DNA of 64,000 bases from CAWFGW01 sp963815495 (GTDB lineage: Bacteria > Bacteroidota > Bacteroidia > Cytophagales > JAAEPT01), in the NCBI GenBank assembly GCA_963815495.1, contig CAWFGW010000011.1:124001-188000 (forward strand), in the 5' to 3' direction. The notes under the pieces were generated by a model. The model did no database searches. It was not told the DNA's origin and saw only the letters and a program-made list of their open reading frames with translations. Positions 18,137-26,189 of the stretch are shown one piece after another. Position numbers and translations under genes: made by a program. Each line of letters begins with the position of its first letter. The stretch's first letter is position 1.

Positions 18137-18451
18137 TTACGCAACGAGTGAAAAGGATTCTTGATCGGATATAAATTCTATATCATAAATACTATGTATA
18201 GGGATTAAAGTATTCGCTTTTAACACCAAGTATTTTTCGGTCACAGCCCACACCGTAGCAATAGTTTTTAAAAACTCGCCATTCGTTCCACAAAAATAGA
18301 TGCTAACATGGAGTTTATAAGAATTGCCAAGTTTCATTGCTTTGTCAAGCTGGAGCTTGCGATGCGTCTTCTCTAATTCTGTATTCAACACATCTTCACT
18401 AGTAAATTTTATTTGATGTACTGTTTCTTTTGTGATTATTTGAGTGATCAT
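18137..18451 (-). CDS. Small unknown protein, end of the sbtA unit
   Basis: A 104-residue protein starting 'MITQIITKETVHQIKF'. An alternative ATG at 18478 would add nine mostly hydrophobic residues; neither start has a visible ribosome-binding site. The sequence has a basic, helical first half and a second half that reads like a small beta barrel ('VSIYFCGTNGEFLKTIATVWAVTEKYLVLKANTLIPI'-type alternation, Pro-Ile-His-Ser near the end). No signal peptide or known motif is visible. It is the last gene of a minus-strand run that includes the SbtA-like permease and ends at the shared terminator. I do not recognise the family. Confidence 0.6.
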   Translation of the reverse strand: MITQIITKETVHQIKFTSEDVLNTELEKTHRKLQLDKAMKLGNSYKLHVSIYFCGTNGEFLKTIATVWAVTEKYLVLKANTLIPIHSIYDIEFISDQESFSLVA

Positions 18452-18505
18452 ATTGGTTAAAATAATTAAGTAAAACATTGTTTATTTTCTTATAAACAAG
18501 TCTTA

Positions 18506-18796
18506 CTAATTATAATGAATGAGTTGGCAATACTTAATAAACAACTTTTTATCATTATCTAATACCCTAGATACTAATTTAAGATGATGAAAATCAAGAA
18601 CCCATCTTCTAATACCTTTATTAATGAAAGTCTTCTCGAACTCAAGCGGATGATTATGAGAATATACGTATTCGATTTTTTCATTTCTCTCATGAATTTC
18701 TTTCTCTTGGAGTTCTTCACTAAAATTCGCACACAAGGCTACAAGTAAAACTAGCGTGAAAAGAACTCGCAATCGATAGGTATAACGTCTAATCAT
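18506..18796 (-). CDS. Small membrane-anchored or secreted unknown protein
   Basis: A 96-residue protein with a short basic N-terminus (MIRRYTYRLR), one hydrophobic segment (about 11-24, 'VLFTLVLLVALCAN') that could be a signal peptide or anchor, and a charged remainder rich in His, Lys and Glu. Its ATG begins one base after the sbtA stop codon, so translation is probably coupled and the protein may act with the permease. No family is recognised. Confidence 0.55.
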   Translation of the reverse strand: MIRRYTYRLRVLFTLVLLVALCANFSEELQEKEIHERNEKIEYVYSHNHPLEFEKTFINKGIRRWVLDFHHLKLVSRVLDNDKKLFIKYCQLIHYN

Positions 18797-18797
18797 T

Positions 18798-19766
18798 TTA
18801 GTGTGTCATTTCGATTATATAGAGATAAAAAGGTATTCCAAGAATAACATTCACTGGAAAAGTGATTCCTAATGCCATCGGCAAATACAAACTTGGATTT
18901 GCATTTGGAGCAGCATTTTTCATTGCTGCTGGAACGGCAATGTAGGAAGCACTAGCGCCAAGTATTGCAAACAACAATAAATTCCCAGTTGAATCTGTTA
19001 CCCAAGCACAGAGAAATAAAGCAATTAAACCATTGAAAAATGGCATAAGAATAGCAAACACTAAAGGAAACACACCTTGTTTTATTAAGGCAGATATTTG
19101 TTTTCCACTAGTAATACCCATATCAAGTAGAAATACAGCAAGAAAGCCCTTAAATAAATCTGTAGTGAAAGGTGCTATCCCTAGAGCTTGTTGTTCGCTC
19201 GCGAAATAACCAATTATCAAACTACCTATAATGAGAATAACACTCCCATTTGTCACGGAATGGATTAAGGTGGATGATAACGGGACGACTGATTTATCAT
19301 CTTTTTTTGTATACAAATTAATCAGTAAAACTCCCACTATAATTGCCGGTGCTTCCATGATAGCCATTACTGCTATCATATGTCCGCCAAACTCTATTTT
19401 TTCCATGTCTAGAAATGAAATAGCAGTTACAAAAGTAACTGTGCTTACCGAACCATAAGCAGCTGCAATGGCTCCAGCATTCTCTGTACTCAATTTTTTC
19501 TTAAGAAGAAAGAAAGCATACACAGGGACAGCAGCGGCTAGAAGAAAACCAAGAACCATACTCCAGATAATTTCCGCATTTATGACACTATGTGCAAGTT
19601 CTTGACCTCCTTTGAAACCAATAGAAAGCAATAAATAAATAGATATAAACTTTGAAGAATTACGTGGGATTTTTAAATCACTCTTGATTTGAGCCGCTAT
19701 AATTCCAAGTATGAAAAACAGCAGTGCCGGGCTAGTGATATTATCGTATAAGGCAGTAACATTCAT
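18798..19766 (-). CDS. sbtA: SbtA-type sodium-dependent bicarbonate permease
   Basis: A 322-residue inner-membrane protein with about ten hydrophobic segments. The N-terminal repeat begins 'ITSPALLFFILGIIAAQIKSDLKIP' (first 20: TM1 and the following charged loop) and contains 'LLSIGFKGG', with a matching second half ('LAVFLLDMGITSG', 'ILGASASYIAVPAAM'). This is the inverted-repeat pattern of the SbtA (DUF897) family, which imports bicarbonate with Na+ in cyanobacteria. In this heterotroph it could feed bicarbonate to carboxylases such as acetyl-CoA carboxylase (inference). It follows the 108-residue gene by 7 nt and is divergent from a LysR regulator, as is common for carbon-uptake genes. Confidence 0.85.
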   Translation of the reverse strand: MNVTALYDNITSPALLFFILGIIAAQIKSDLKIPRNSSKFISIYLLLSIGFKGGQELAHSVINAEIIWSMVLGFLLAAAVPVYAFFLLKKKLSTENAGAIAAAYGSVSTVTFVTAISFLDMEKIEFGGHMIAVMAIMEAPAIIVGVLLINLYTKKDDKSVVPLSSTLIHSVTNGSVILIIGSLIIGYFASEQQALGIAPFTTDLFKGFLAVFLLDMGITSGKQISALIKQGVFPLVFAILMPFFNGLIALFLCAWVTDSTGNLLLFAILGASASYIAVPAAMKNAAPNANPSLYLPMALGITFPVNVILGIPFYLYIIEMTH

Positions 19767-19773
19767 GATTGTA

Positions 19774-20100
19774 TTACTTCTCCTTTTTAACTATTTCAAT
19801 AATTATTTCAGAATTCACTTTTAACTCAAATCCTTCTTCTTGAGCCAATTTTACTAACTCATTAATTTCGTTTTTAGAAACAACCAATTCTCCTATTCTT
19901 TTTTGAGAATTCCCATTCACCTCGTTAGAGTGCTCATAAGTAGTTAAAACCAGCGTATTGTGAAATTTAATCTTATCTGAAATAAGATTAAACAATAGTG
20001 TGGCAGCATCAGCCGGTTGGAATACACCCTCAATAAGTTTAAATGTATTTTTTTGACCTACTTCTAACTTTGTTTTTGTCGAATCTATCATTTCTTTCAT
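19774..20100 (-). CDS. Unknown 108-residue protein in the SbtB position of the sbtA operon
   Basis: First gene of the leftward operon, 7 nt before sbtA. The sequence starts 'MKEMIDSTKTKLEVGQKN' and continues as a helix-turn-helix-like acidic/amphipathic protein with 'EGVFQPADAATLLFNLI' and 'ELKVNSEIIIEIVKKEK' at the end. SbtA partners in cyanobacteria are PII-like SbtB proteins of similar size, but I see no PII signature (no 'MKxIxAIIRP'-type start and no T-loop). It is therefore either an unrelated partner or an independent protein. Position and size suggest a role linked to the permease; the function is unknown. Confidence 0.6.
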   Translation of the reverse strand: MKEMIDSTKTKLEVGQKNTFKLIEGVFQPADAATLLFNLISDKIKFHNTLVLTTYEHSNEVNGNSQKRIGELVVSKNEINELVKLAQEEGFELKVNSEIIIEIVKKEK

Positions 20101-20157
20101 CTTTTAGTTAATTTCGTTTTACACAAAAGTCTAAAAGATTTTTAATAAATTTTTATT

Positions 20158-20190
20158 TATATTTGTGATGAAACACATAAAACAAAGTTA
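20158..20190. promoter_or_regulatory. Divergent regulatory region between sbtA operon and LysR gene
   Basis: A plus-strand TATATTTG (20158-20165) and a minus-strand TAACTTTG (20190-20183) match the -7 consensus and would drive the regulator and the sbtA operon respectively. Between them lies the dyad TGTG-N6-CACA (20164-20177), which overlaps the regulator's box and is a candidate LysR operator for autorepression. Neither box has a TTG at -33. Confidence 0.4.
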
Positions 20191-21107
20191 TGCATTACAC
20201 CCTACACCAGTTAAAAATATTTCTTCAAATACACAAACATAAGAGTATCACCCGAGCTGCTGAAGAAATGCACTTAACACAACCTGCTATTTCTATCCAA
20301 CTAAAAAAACTGCAAGACCAATTTGAAATTCCATTAACAGAAGTCATCGGGAGACAACTATACATTACCGATTTTGGAGAGAAAATTGCGGAAGTAAGCA
20401 CTAAGATTCTAGATGAAGCAGAGGCCATAAAGACAACCATGAACGAGTATAAGGGTCTTTTAGTTGGGAAAATAAGCATTTCAATAGTCTCTACTGGAAA
20501 GTATGTCATGCCTTATTTTTTAAATGATTTTATGAAAAAAAACGAAGGTGTTGATTTCTCTATTGATGTTACCAACAAAAGTCGCGTTCTCGAAAGCTTA
20601 TCAAATAACGTAACGGATTTTTGTCTGGTGTCCGTCCTCCCTGAAAATATACCAATCGAGAAAGTGGAATTAATGGATAATAAACTTTACTTGATCGGTA
20701 ACAGTAAGTCTGACACATCCAAAAAACTAGCCACTACTGACATAGAGAAACTACCTCTCATATTTAGAGAACATGGTTCAGCAACCCGAATGGCAATGGA
20801 AAATTTTCTAACAAGACATCAATTATCTATAACAAAACGACTAGAACTAGTATCTAATGAAGCAGTCAAACAAGCTGTAAATGCCGGGCTAGGTTATTCC
20901 ATAATGCCATTAATTGGTTTAAGAAATGAGTTGAAAAGTGGTGAAATGCAAATCATTCCTACCTCAGGATTACCTATAATAACTTCTTGGAATTTGATCT
21001 ATAACCGAGACAAAAAACTTTCTCCAGCTGCTAAAGCCTTTATTAAACACCTCAACGAAACGAAAGACAACGTAATAGAAAAATACTTTTCTTGGAATAT
21101 GAAATAA
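20190..21107 (+). CDS. LysR-family transcriptional regulator next to sbtA
   Basis: A 305-residue regulator. Residues 1-60 form the winged helix-turn-helix ('ITRAAEEMHLTQPAISIQL'), followed by a periplasmic-binding-protein-like effector domain ('GKISISIVSTGKYVMPYFL', 'GSATRMAMENFL', 'GLGYSIMPLIGL'). The pattern is close to the CmpR/CcmR/CbbR group that senses carbon or redox metabolites. Being divergent from the sbtA operon, it most likely controls bicarbonate uptake and itself through the intervening 90 nt. The effector is unknown. Confidence 0.9.
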   Translation: MHYTLHQLKIFLQIHKHKSITRAAEEMHLTQPAISIQLKKLQDQFEIPLTEVIGRQLYITDFGEKIAEVSTKILDEAEAIKTTMNEYKGLLVGKISISIVSTGKYVMPYFLNDFMKKNEGVDFSIDVTNKSRVLESLSNNVTDFCLVSVLPENIPIEKVELMDNKLYLIGNSKSDTSKKLATTDIEKLPLIFREHGSATRMAMENFLTRHQLSITKRLELVSNEAVKQAVNAGLGYSIMPLIGLRNELKSGEMQIIPTSGLPIITSWNLIYNRDKKLSPAAKAFIKHLNETKDNVIEKYFSWNMK

Positions 21108-21110
21108 ACC

Positions 21111-21156
21111 AATAAATTCCACTAAAATTAGAACTCTAATTTTAGTGGAATTTATT
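21111..21156. promoter_or_regulatory. 46-nt perfect inverted repeat upstream of the XRE-S24/UmuDC operon
   Basis: Arms 21111-21132 and 21135-21156 are exact reverse complements over 22 bp with only AC in the centre; the core is ATTCCACTAAAATTAG. It lies 4 nt after the LysR stop and 24 nt before the ATG at 21181. It could be the operator of the S24 repressor, a terminator of the LysR gene, or both. The absence of a G+C-rich stem argues for an operator. Confidence 0.6.
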
Positions 21157-21180
21157 AACTTTAGGTATTCTATTAATCAC

Positions 21181-21960
21181 ATGAACTACCTAGGTCAAAA
21201 TTTAAAATATTTGCGTAAAAAAAAACTATTCACCCAAGAGCAGTGCGCAAAAAAACTTGGTTTAAAACGCACAGTAATTGGCGCCTATGAAGAAGGAAGA
21301 ATAGAACCCAAAATTAATACCCTATTAACAATCTGCAACTATTTTAATGTCAGCTTAGATGATTTTTTAAGAACAGATTTAAAATATAAAACGCCCGTAA
21401 AATTTGATTCTATAGGTAGCCGACTTCGCGTGCTTCCCATAGTTACTGTTGCAGAAAAAGAACTGTGTACCATCGTAGACAAAAAAGCTAGTGCAGGCTA
21501 CACCTCTGGGCTTAATGACATTGACTTTGTGGAAAAACTCCCAAAATTCAACCTTCCCTTTCCAGAGTTAACTTCCGATAAAACCCACCGAATCTTTCAA
21601 ATACAAGGGGAAAGCATGCTACCCATTCGTTCAGGCGCCTATGTGATTTGTGAATATTTACATAATTGGACCGACTTAAAATCTGGGCAGTCACATGTGA
21701 TCATTACTGCCAATGAAGGGGTAGTGTACAAACGAGTGGAAGTACTCGCTAATAAAACGTCTCTCTTATTAATTTCAGATAATACACAATTTCAATCGTA
21801 TGAAATATCATTAGCTGAAGTGCTAGAAATTTGGATAGCGAAGGGTACCGTTGACTTCCAACTCCCAGATCCAAAAGAGTATCTCATGAATAGCTATGAA
21901 GTAAGCAACCAACTTCATCAAATACAAACGGATCTTATCGCGTTAAAGAAAAAACTATGA
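21181..21960 (+). CDS. XRE-type repressor with LexA-like S24 self-cleavage domain
   Basis: A 259-residue protein. Residues about 4-65 are an XRE helix-turn-helix ('QNLKYLRKKKLFTQEQCAKK'), and residues about 100-225 are an S24 peptidase domain. The cleavage Ala105-Gly106, nucleophile Ser145 (GESM) and general-base Lys184 (VVYKR) are all present, so self-cleavage on DNA damage should be possible. The C-terminus (235-259) is a short coiled coil. ATG 21181 is chosen over an in-frame ATG at 21145, which lies inside the 46-nt palindrome. It is the first gene of a four-gene operon with DUF72, UmuD and UmuC and very likely represses it through that palindrome. Confidence 0.9.
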   Translation: MNYLGQNLKYLRKKKLFTQEQCAKKLGLKRTVIGAYEEGRIEPKINTLLTICNYFNVSLDDFLRTDLKYKTPVKFDSIGSRLRVLPIVTVAEKELCTIVDKKASAGYTSGLNDIDFVEKLPKFNLPFPELTSDKTHRIFQIQGESMLPIRSGAYVICEYLHNWTDLKSGQSHVIITANEGVVYKRVEVLANKTSLLLISDNTQFQSYEISLAEVLEIWIAKGTVDFQLPDPKEYLMNSYEVSNQLHQIQTDLIALKKKL

Positions 21961-22877
21961 AGTTTGGACGACTAGAAAATATTGAACACCTCGACTTTTC
22001 TTTGCCAAATGATTACACATTTAACAAAGCAACTTTTTCCAAATTAAAAGAAAACAAAAAAACACCACAGGTCTATATTGGCTGTCCTGTATGGGCCGAC
22101 AAAGGCTTTGTCGGAAAAGTATATCCAAAAGGAACAAAGAGCAGTGACTTTTTACGACAGTATTGCCAACAGTTTAACGCTATTGAGGTAAATAGCACAC
22201 ATTACAACATCCCTTCCTTAACGCAAGTAGCGAAGTGGAAACAACAAGCTACCGCTGGTTTCATTTTCTGCCCTAAAACACCCCAGTTTGTATCACACCG
22301 CATTGAGTTGATTGATAAAATCGCGGTAATGGATGAGTTTCTTGGAAATATTTACGAGCTCAAAGACCACCTGGGACCAATTTTTATTCAACTTCCCCCT
22401 TATTATAAACCTGAATACATTCAGCATTTACATGATTTTTTAGAAGTGCTTCCTACCGATTTAAACTTCGCACTTGAACTACGACATGAAGCTTGGTTTG
22501 GTAACACCTTTGTTGAAAAGCAAATTTACGAGTTATTATCACACTTCAACACCACCTATATTATCACCGACACACCAGGTCGAAGGGACGTACTACATCA
22601 AATGATCACCACCGACAAAGTTTTTATTCGGTTTTTAGGTCACAATCTTCATCCGACAGATTACACCCGCATTGATAACTGGGTAGAACAACTCATCAGT
22701 TGGATCAACGAAGGCGTGAATGAAGTGTATTTCTTCATGCATCAACCCGACAAACACAACTGTGCAGATTTGGCCATCTACATGGCGCAACAATTTAAAA
22801 AGCACTCGGACATTGCTATCAAAGTTCCTGAAATAATAGGAAAACAAACCACACCTACTCAAACGACATTATTCTAA
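21957..22877 (+). CDS. DUF72 family protein
   Basis: A 306-residue protein of the DUF72 TIM-barrel-like family: 'VYIGCPVWADKGFVGKVYP' near the N-terminus, 'FNAIEVNSTHYNIPS', then 'GPIFIQLPPYYKP' and 'ALELRHEAWF' and 'HQPDKHNCADLAIYM'. The biochemical role of the family is not known; a nuclease or phosphodiesterase-like barrel has been suggested from structure. Its ATG overlaps the repressor stop (ATGA), and it sits between the repressor and UmuD, which points to a role in damage tolerance. Confidence 0.9.
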   Translation: MKFGRLENIEHLDFSLPNDYTFNKATFSKLKENKKTPQVYIGCPVWADKGFVGKVYPKGTKSSDFLRQYCQQFNAIEVNSTHYNIPSLTQVAKWKQQATAGFIFCPKTPQFVSHRIELIDKIAVMDEFLGNIYELKDHLGPIFIQLPPYYKPEYIQHLHDFLEVLPTDLNFALELRHEAWFGNTFVEKQIYELLSHFNTTYIITDTPGRRDVLHQMITTDKVFIRFLGHNLHPTDYTRIDNWVEQLISWINEGVNEVYFFMHQPDKHNCADLAIYMAQQFKKHSDIAIKVPEIIGKQTTPTQTTLF

Positions 22878-22881
22878 AATT

Positions 22882-23280
22882 ATGGTTGAAGCTACTCGCT
22901 CATTTCCTTACTTTCCCCAAGGGGTTTCCGCTGGTTTTGCCTCGCCTGCTGATGATTATGAAACGGATAACTTAAACTTAAATGACTATGTAATCAACAA
23001 TGAATCAGCCACCTTTTTTGTGCGTGTAAAGGGAGACTCTATGAAGGATGCTAATTTGATGGATGGCGACATACTCGTTATCGATCGTTCATTACCTGCG
23101 ATACATGGAAAAATAGTTATCGCCTTCTATAATGGTGATTTCACTGTTAAACGATTATATAAAAAAGAGGTCCTTAAGCTAATACCCGAAAATAAAAAGT
23201 ATCCCGAAATTTGTATTGATGATGTCGATGATTTTTCAATTTGGGGAGTAGTCACCTATATAGTTCATAAAGCGCGATGA
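22882..23280 (+). CDS. umuD: UmuD-like S24 autoprotease
   Basis: A 132-residue protein with the full UmuD plan: a short N-terminal arm with the cleavage pair Ala17-Gly18 ('GVSAGFASPADDY'), nucleophile Ser53 ('GDSMKDA') and Lys90 ('TVKRLY'). After RecA-stimulated self-cleavage, the processed dimer activates UmuC. It starts 4 nt after the DUF72 gene and overlaps umuC by ATGA. The length is normal. Confidence 0.95.
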   Translation: MVEATRSFPYFPQGVSAGFASPADDYETDNLNLNDYVINNESATFFVRVKGDSMKDANLMDGDILVIDRSLPAIHGKIVIAFYNGDFTVKRLYKKEVLKLIPENKKYPEICIDDVDDFSIWGVVTYIVHKAR

Positions 23281-24539
23281 GTACATATTATGGGTTAATT
23301 GACTGCAACAACTTTTATGCATCGTGCGAGCGCGTGTTTGCTCCTCAATATCAACACACGCCCATTGTCGTTTTATCAAATAACGATGGATGTATTATTG
23401 CTCGATCTAATGAGGCTAAGCGATTAAATATCCCCATGGGTGCTCCCTTTTTTAAAGTTGAAAAAGAGTTAATCGCTAAGGGGGTTAAAGTGTTTTCCTC
23501 CAATTATGCACTCTATGGTAATCTGTCAAACCGTGTAATGCAAACAATAAAGGACACGTGTCCAGAAATCGAAGTTTACTCTATTGATGAAGCATTTATT
23601 CGATTAAACTACAAATCATTTTCAGAGTTAGAAACAATTGCTTCAACCATCCGCGACAATGTGCTAAAATGGGTTGGAATCCCTGTAACAGTAGGTATCG
23701 CGAGAACTAAAACATTAGCAAAAGTTGCGGCAAATTATGCGAAGAAAAAACCTTCATTAAACAGCAAACTAATTTTAATAGAAGAAAAAACCACAACAAC
23801 TATTTTAAAACAAACGGACATTGGGGATGTATGGGGAATTGGTAGAGGCTACAAAAAACAACTACAAGCTATAGGCGTAAGGAACGCTTTAGACTTCGCG
23901 AACTTAGATCAATCATTAGTGAAAAAGAAGATGGGAATAGTTGGCTACCGCACTTGTATGGAACTTAAAGCTATCCCGTGTCTTGATTTAGAGTTTGAGA
24001 AACCGCTACGTAAAATGATTATGACGACTCGCTCCTTTGGTAAAGCCATTACAAGTCGTGAAGAAATGAATGAAGCCATAGTGACTTTCACCGCTAGATG
24101 CGCAGAAAAATTACGTTTTGAAAAACAACTGGCTGGCACCATTACTGTCTTCATTCAAACTTTTACATATAACAAAACTGATTCTCAAAACAGCTGTTCA
24201 AATACCGTAAATTTAAAATTCAAAACCAGTGACACGGATCAGCTTATTAAAAAAGCACTGGAAGTTTTAGACGGTATATACAAAGAAAACTATCGCTACA
24301 AGAAAGCAGGCATTTTACTTACAGAGTTATCTCCTTTAAAAGGGATACAAACTGATTTATTTCAAACTGAAATCAACAAGACCTCCCTTTGGGAATCTAT
24401 TGATCTCCTTAATAAAAAACATGGAATCAGTAAGGTGAAGTTTCTTGCTGAGGGAATAAATAAAGATTGGAAAATGCGTTCAGGAAAACGTTCACCCCAT
24501 TATACCACAAAATGGAATGAACTATTAGTTGTCAACTAA
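23277..24539 (+). CDS. umuC: Y-family translesion DNA polymerase V catalytic subunit
   Basis: A 420-residue Y-family polymerase. Catalytic carboxylates are seen at Asp9 ('LIDCNNFYASCERVF') and Asp104-Glu105 ('YSIDEAF'). The fingers/thumb segment 'TVGIARTKTLAKVAANYAKK' and the helix-hairpin-helix region ('DVWGIGRGYKKQL') follow, then the little-finger domain. With processed UmuD it copies past lesions at the cost of mutations. The stop codon overlaps the stop of the convergent ald gene, so there is no intergenic terminator. Confidence 0.96.
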   Translation: MSTYYGLIDCNNFYASCERVFAPQYQHTPIVVLSNNDGCIIARSNEAKRLNIPMGAPFFKVEKELIAKGVKVFSSNYALYGNLSNRVMQTIKDTCPEIEVYSIDEAFIRLNYKSFSELETIASTIRDNVLKWVGIPVTVGIARTKTLAKVAANYAKKKPSLNSKLILIEEKTTTTILKQTDIGDVWGIGRGYKKQLQAIGVRNALDFANLDQSLVKKKMGIVGYRTCMELKAIPCLDLEFEKPLRKMIMTTRSFGKAITSREEMNEAIVTFTARCAEKLRFEKQLAGTITVFIQTFTYNKTDSQNSCSNTVNLKFKTSDTDQLIKKALEVLDGIYKENYRYKKAGILLTELSPLKGIQTDLFQTEINKTSLWESIDLLNKKHGISKVKFLAEGINKDWKMRSGKRSPHYTTKWNELLVVN

Positions 24540-25765
24540 AACCTTGCGCACAATAATAAGTCTAAATCTTTGTGTTGCACGCCAAACTTACGAGCAATGT
24601 GTTCATTCGTTAGATAACCTTTGTAAGAATATACTCCTTTTGCAAACCACGGTTTTGCACCCATCATTTCCTCAACGCCCCCCATCCGAGAAATTTGTAA
24701 TAAAATGGGGGTCCATAAATAACTTAATGCCCTACTTGAAGTCCGGCTCACCCTTGAAGCAATATTTGGTACACAATAATGAATTACACCATGTTTTACA
24801 AATGTAGGCTTATCATGTGTCGTCACGCGACTTGTTTCAAAACACCCACCTTGGCTTATGCTGGCATCAATAATTACTGAATTAGGCTTCATTGCAGCAA
24901 CCATCTCTTCTGATACGACACAAAGGCTAGTCCCTTCTTCCGAACGCAAAGCACCAATAACTACATCAGCATCTTTTAATTCACTTTTTAATGTCTCAGG
25001 GTCAATAATTGCTGTATAGATTTCTTGACCTAAATCTTTTTTGAGTCGTCTTAGTTTATAATGGTGATTATCAAAAATACGCACAGAACAGCCCATAGCT
25101 CTTGCCGCTCGTGCTACATTTTCACCAATAGTTCCAGCTCCAAGAATAACAACTTTTGCGGGAGGAACGCCAGTAATACCACCAAAAATAACTCCCATGC
25201 CATTCCCTGTTTTACTTAACAATTCACTTGCAATGGAAATGATAGAATAACTTGCAATTTCACTTATCGAACGCACAATAGGCTTTAACCCTCCTTTATC
25301 TTCAATTAATTCAAACGCTAATGCTATTAACTTTTTTTTATTCACTGCTGCTAAATACTCAGGTCCTAGGGTCGACATTTGTAATGCAGAAATTAAAGTT
25401 GAGCCTGGTTTCATGTACTCCAACTCATCCATAGTTGGTGGTTCTACTTTTAAGACGGTGCTTGACTCAAAAACCTCTTTCGAAGAGTAGACAATCTTTG
25501 CGCCTTTATCAGAATAATCTCTATCAGAAAAATTAGCTTCATTACCTGCTCCAGTTTCAATAATTACCTGATGACCATTATTCACCAAAAGACCTACTGA
25601 CTGAGGTGTAAGACAAATGCGTTTTTCTTGTAATTCGTTTTCAACAGGCACACCTATAGTGAGACCATGCTGCCCCTTTTTCACTTGAATGTGCTGCTCT
25701 TGTGTTGCTAAAGCTCCTTGCTTAGCAAGTGCTTCAATTGTAGGTTTATACTTCTCGTGTGTCAT
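24536..25765 (-). CDS. ald: Alanine dehydrogenase
   Basis: A 409-residue NAD-dependent enzyme that interconverts alanine with pyruvate and ammonia. The N-terminal catalytic domain starts near residue 37 ('IGVPVENELQEKRICLTP'), preceded by about 35 extra residues compared with the typical enzyme; such an extension is common in Bacteroidota. The Rossmann fold is marked by 'VVILGAGTIGENVARAA', followed by 'DVVIGAL' and 'HYCVPNIASRVSRTSS'. It is the last gene of the porX-tsaE-ald operon and overlaps tsaE by 20 nt. Confidence 0.93.
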   Translation of the reverse strand: MTHEKYKPTIEALAKQGALATQEQHIQVKKGQHGLTIGVPVENELQEKRICLTPQSVGLLVNNGHQVIIETGAGNEANFSDRDYSDKGAKIVYSSKEVFESSTVLKVEPPTMDELEYMKPGSTLISALQMSTLGPEYLAAVNKKKLIALAFELIEDKGGLKPIVRSISEIASYSIISIASELLSKTGNGMGVIFGGITGVPPAKVVILGAGTIGENVARAARAMGCSVRIFDNHHYKLRRLKKDLGQEIYTAIIDPETLKSELKDADVVIGALRSEEGTSLCVVSEEMVAAMKPNSVIIDASISQGGCFETSRVTTHDKPTFVKHGVIHYCVPNIASRVSRTSSRALSYLWTPILLQISRMGGVEEMMGAKPWFAKGVYSYKGYLTNEHIARKFGVQHKDLDLLLCARF

Positions 25766-26189
25766 GCTCCCGAACGACTATTTCTCTAAGGTACTCATCT
25801 TTCATGAGTATTTCAATCTCTATGAATTCATCTGGGATTAATGTAGGTATTTTTGAGGCCCATTCGATAAAGCAGTAATTGCCTGAGTATAGATAATCTT
25901 CAAATCCTATATCTATTGCCTCATACTCATCTTTTAGACGATAACAATCAAAGTGGTATAAATTATTACCATTAGGTAACAGGTATTCATTAACAATTGA
26001 AAATGTAGGGCTGGATACTGCATCTTCTACACCCATTGCTTTACACAAGTGTGTCATAAAAGTGGTTTTTCCTGCCCCCATTTCACCGTTAAGGATTATT
26101 ATTTGCTTTGTCAACAATTTTAAGATTTCAATTGAAACTACTCTTAACTCCTCTAAAGAAACAGCTTCATTGCGGTATACTACAATCAT
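25746..26189 (-). CDS. tsaE: tRNA threonylcarbamoyladenosine (t6A) synthesis ATPase TsaE
   Basis: A 147-residue P-loop ATPase with Walker A 'GEMGAGKTT' (35-43), 'SSPTFSIVNEY' and 'FIEWASKI' typical of the family. TsaE works with TsaB and TsaD to put the t6A modification on tRNAs that read ANN codons. The gene overlaps porX upstream by ATGA and ald downstream by 20 nt, a compact arrangement seen in other Bacteroidota. Confidence 0.96.
   Translation of the reverse strand: MIVVYRNEAVSLEELRVVSIEILKLLTKQIIILNGEMGAGKTTFMTHLCKAMGVEDAVSSPTFSIVNEYLLPNGNNLYHFDCYRLKDEYEAIDIGFEDYLYSGNYCFIEWASKIPTLIPDEFIEIEILMKDEYLREIVVREHDTREV

Noticed and set aside
19774..20100. SbtB (PII-like) identity for the 108-residue protein
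   Set aside because: The position and size fit, but the PII start motif, T-loop and nucleotide-binding residues are not recognisable.
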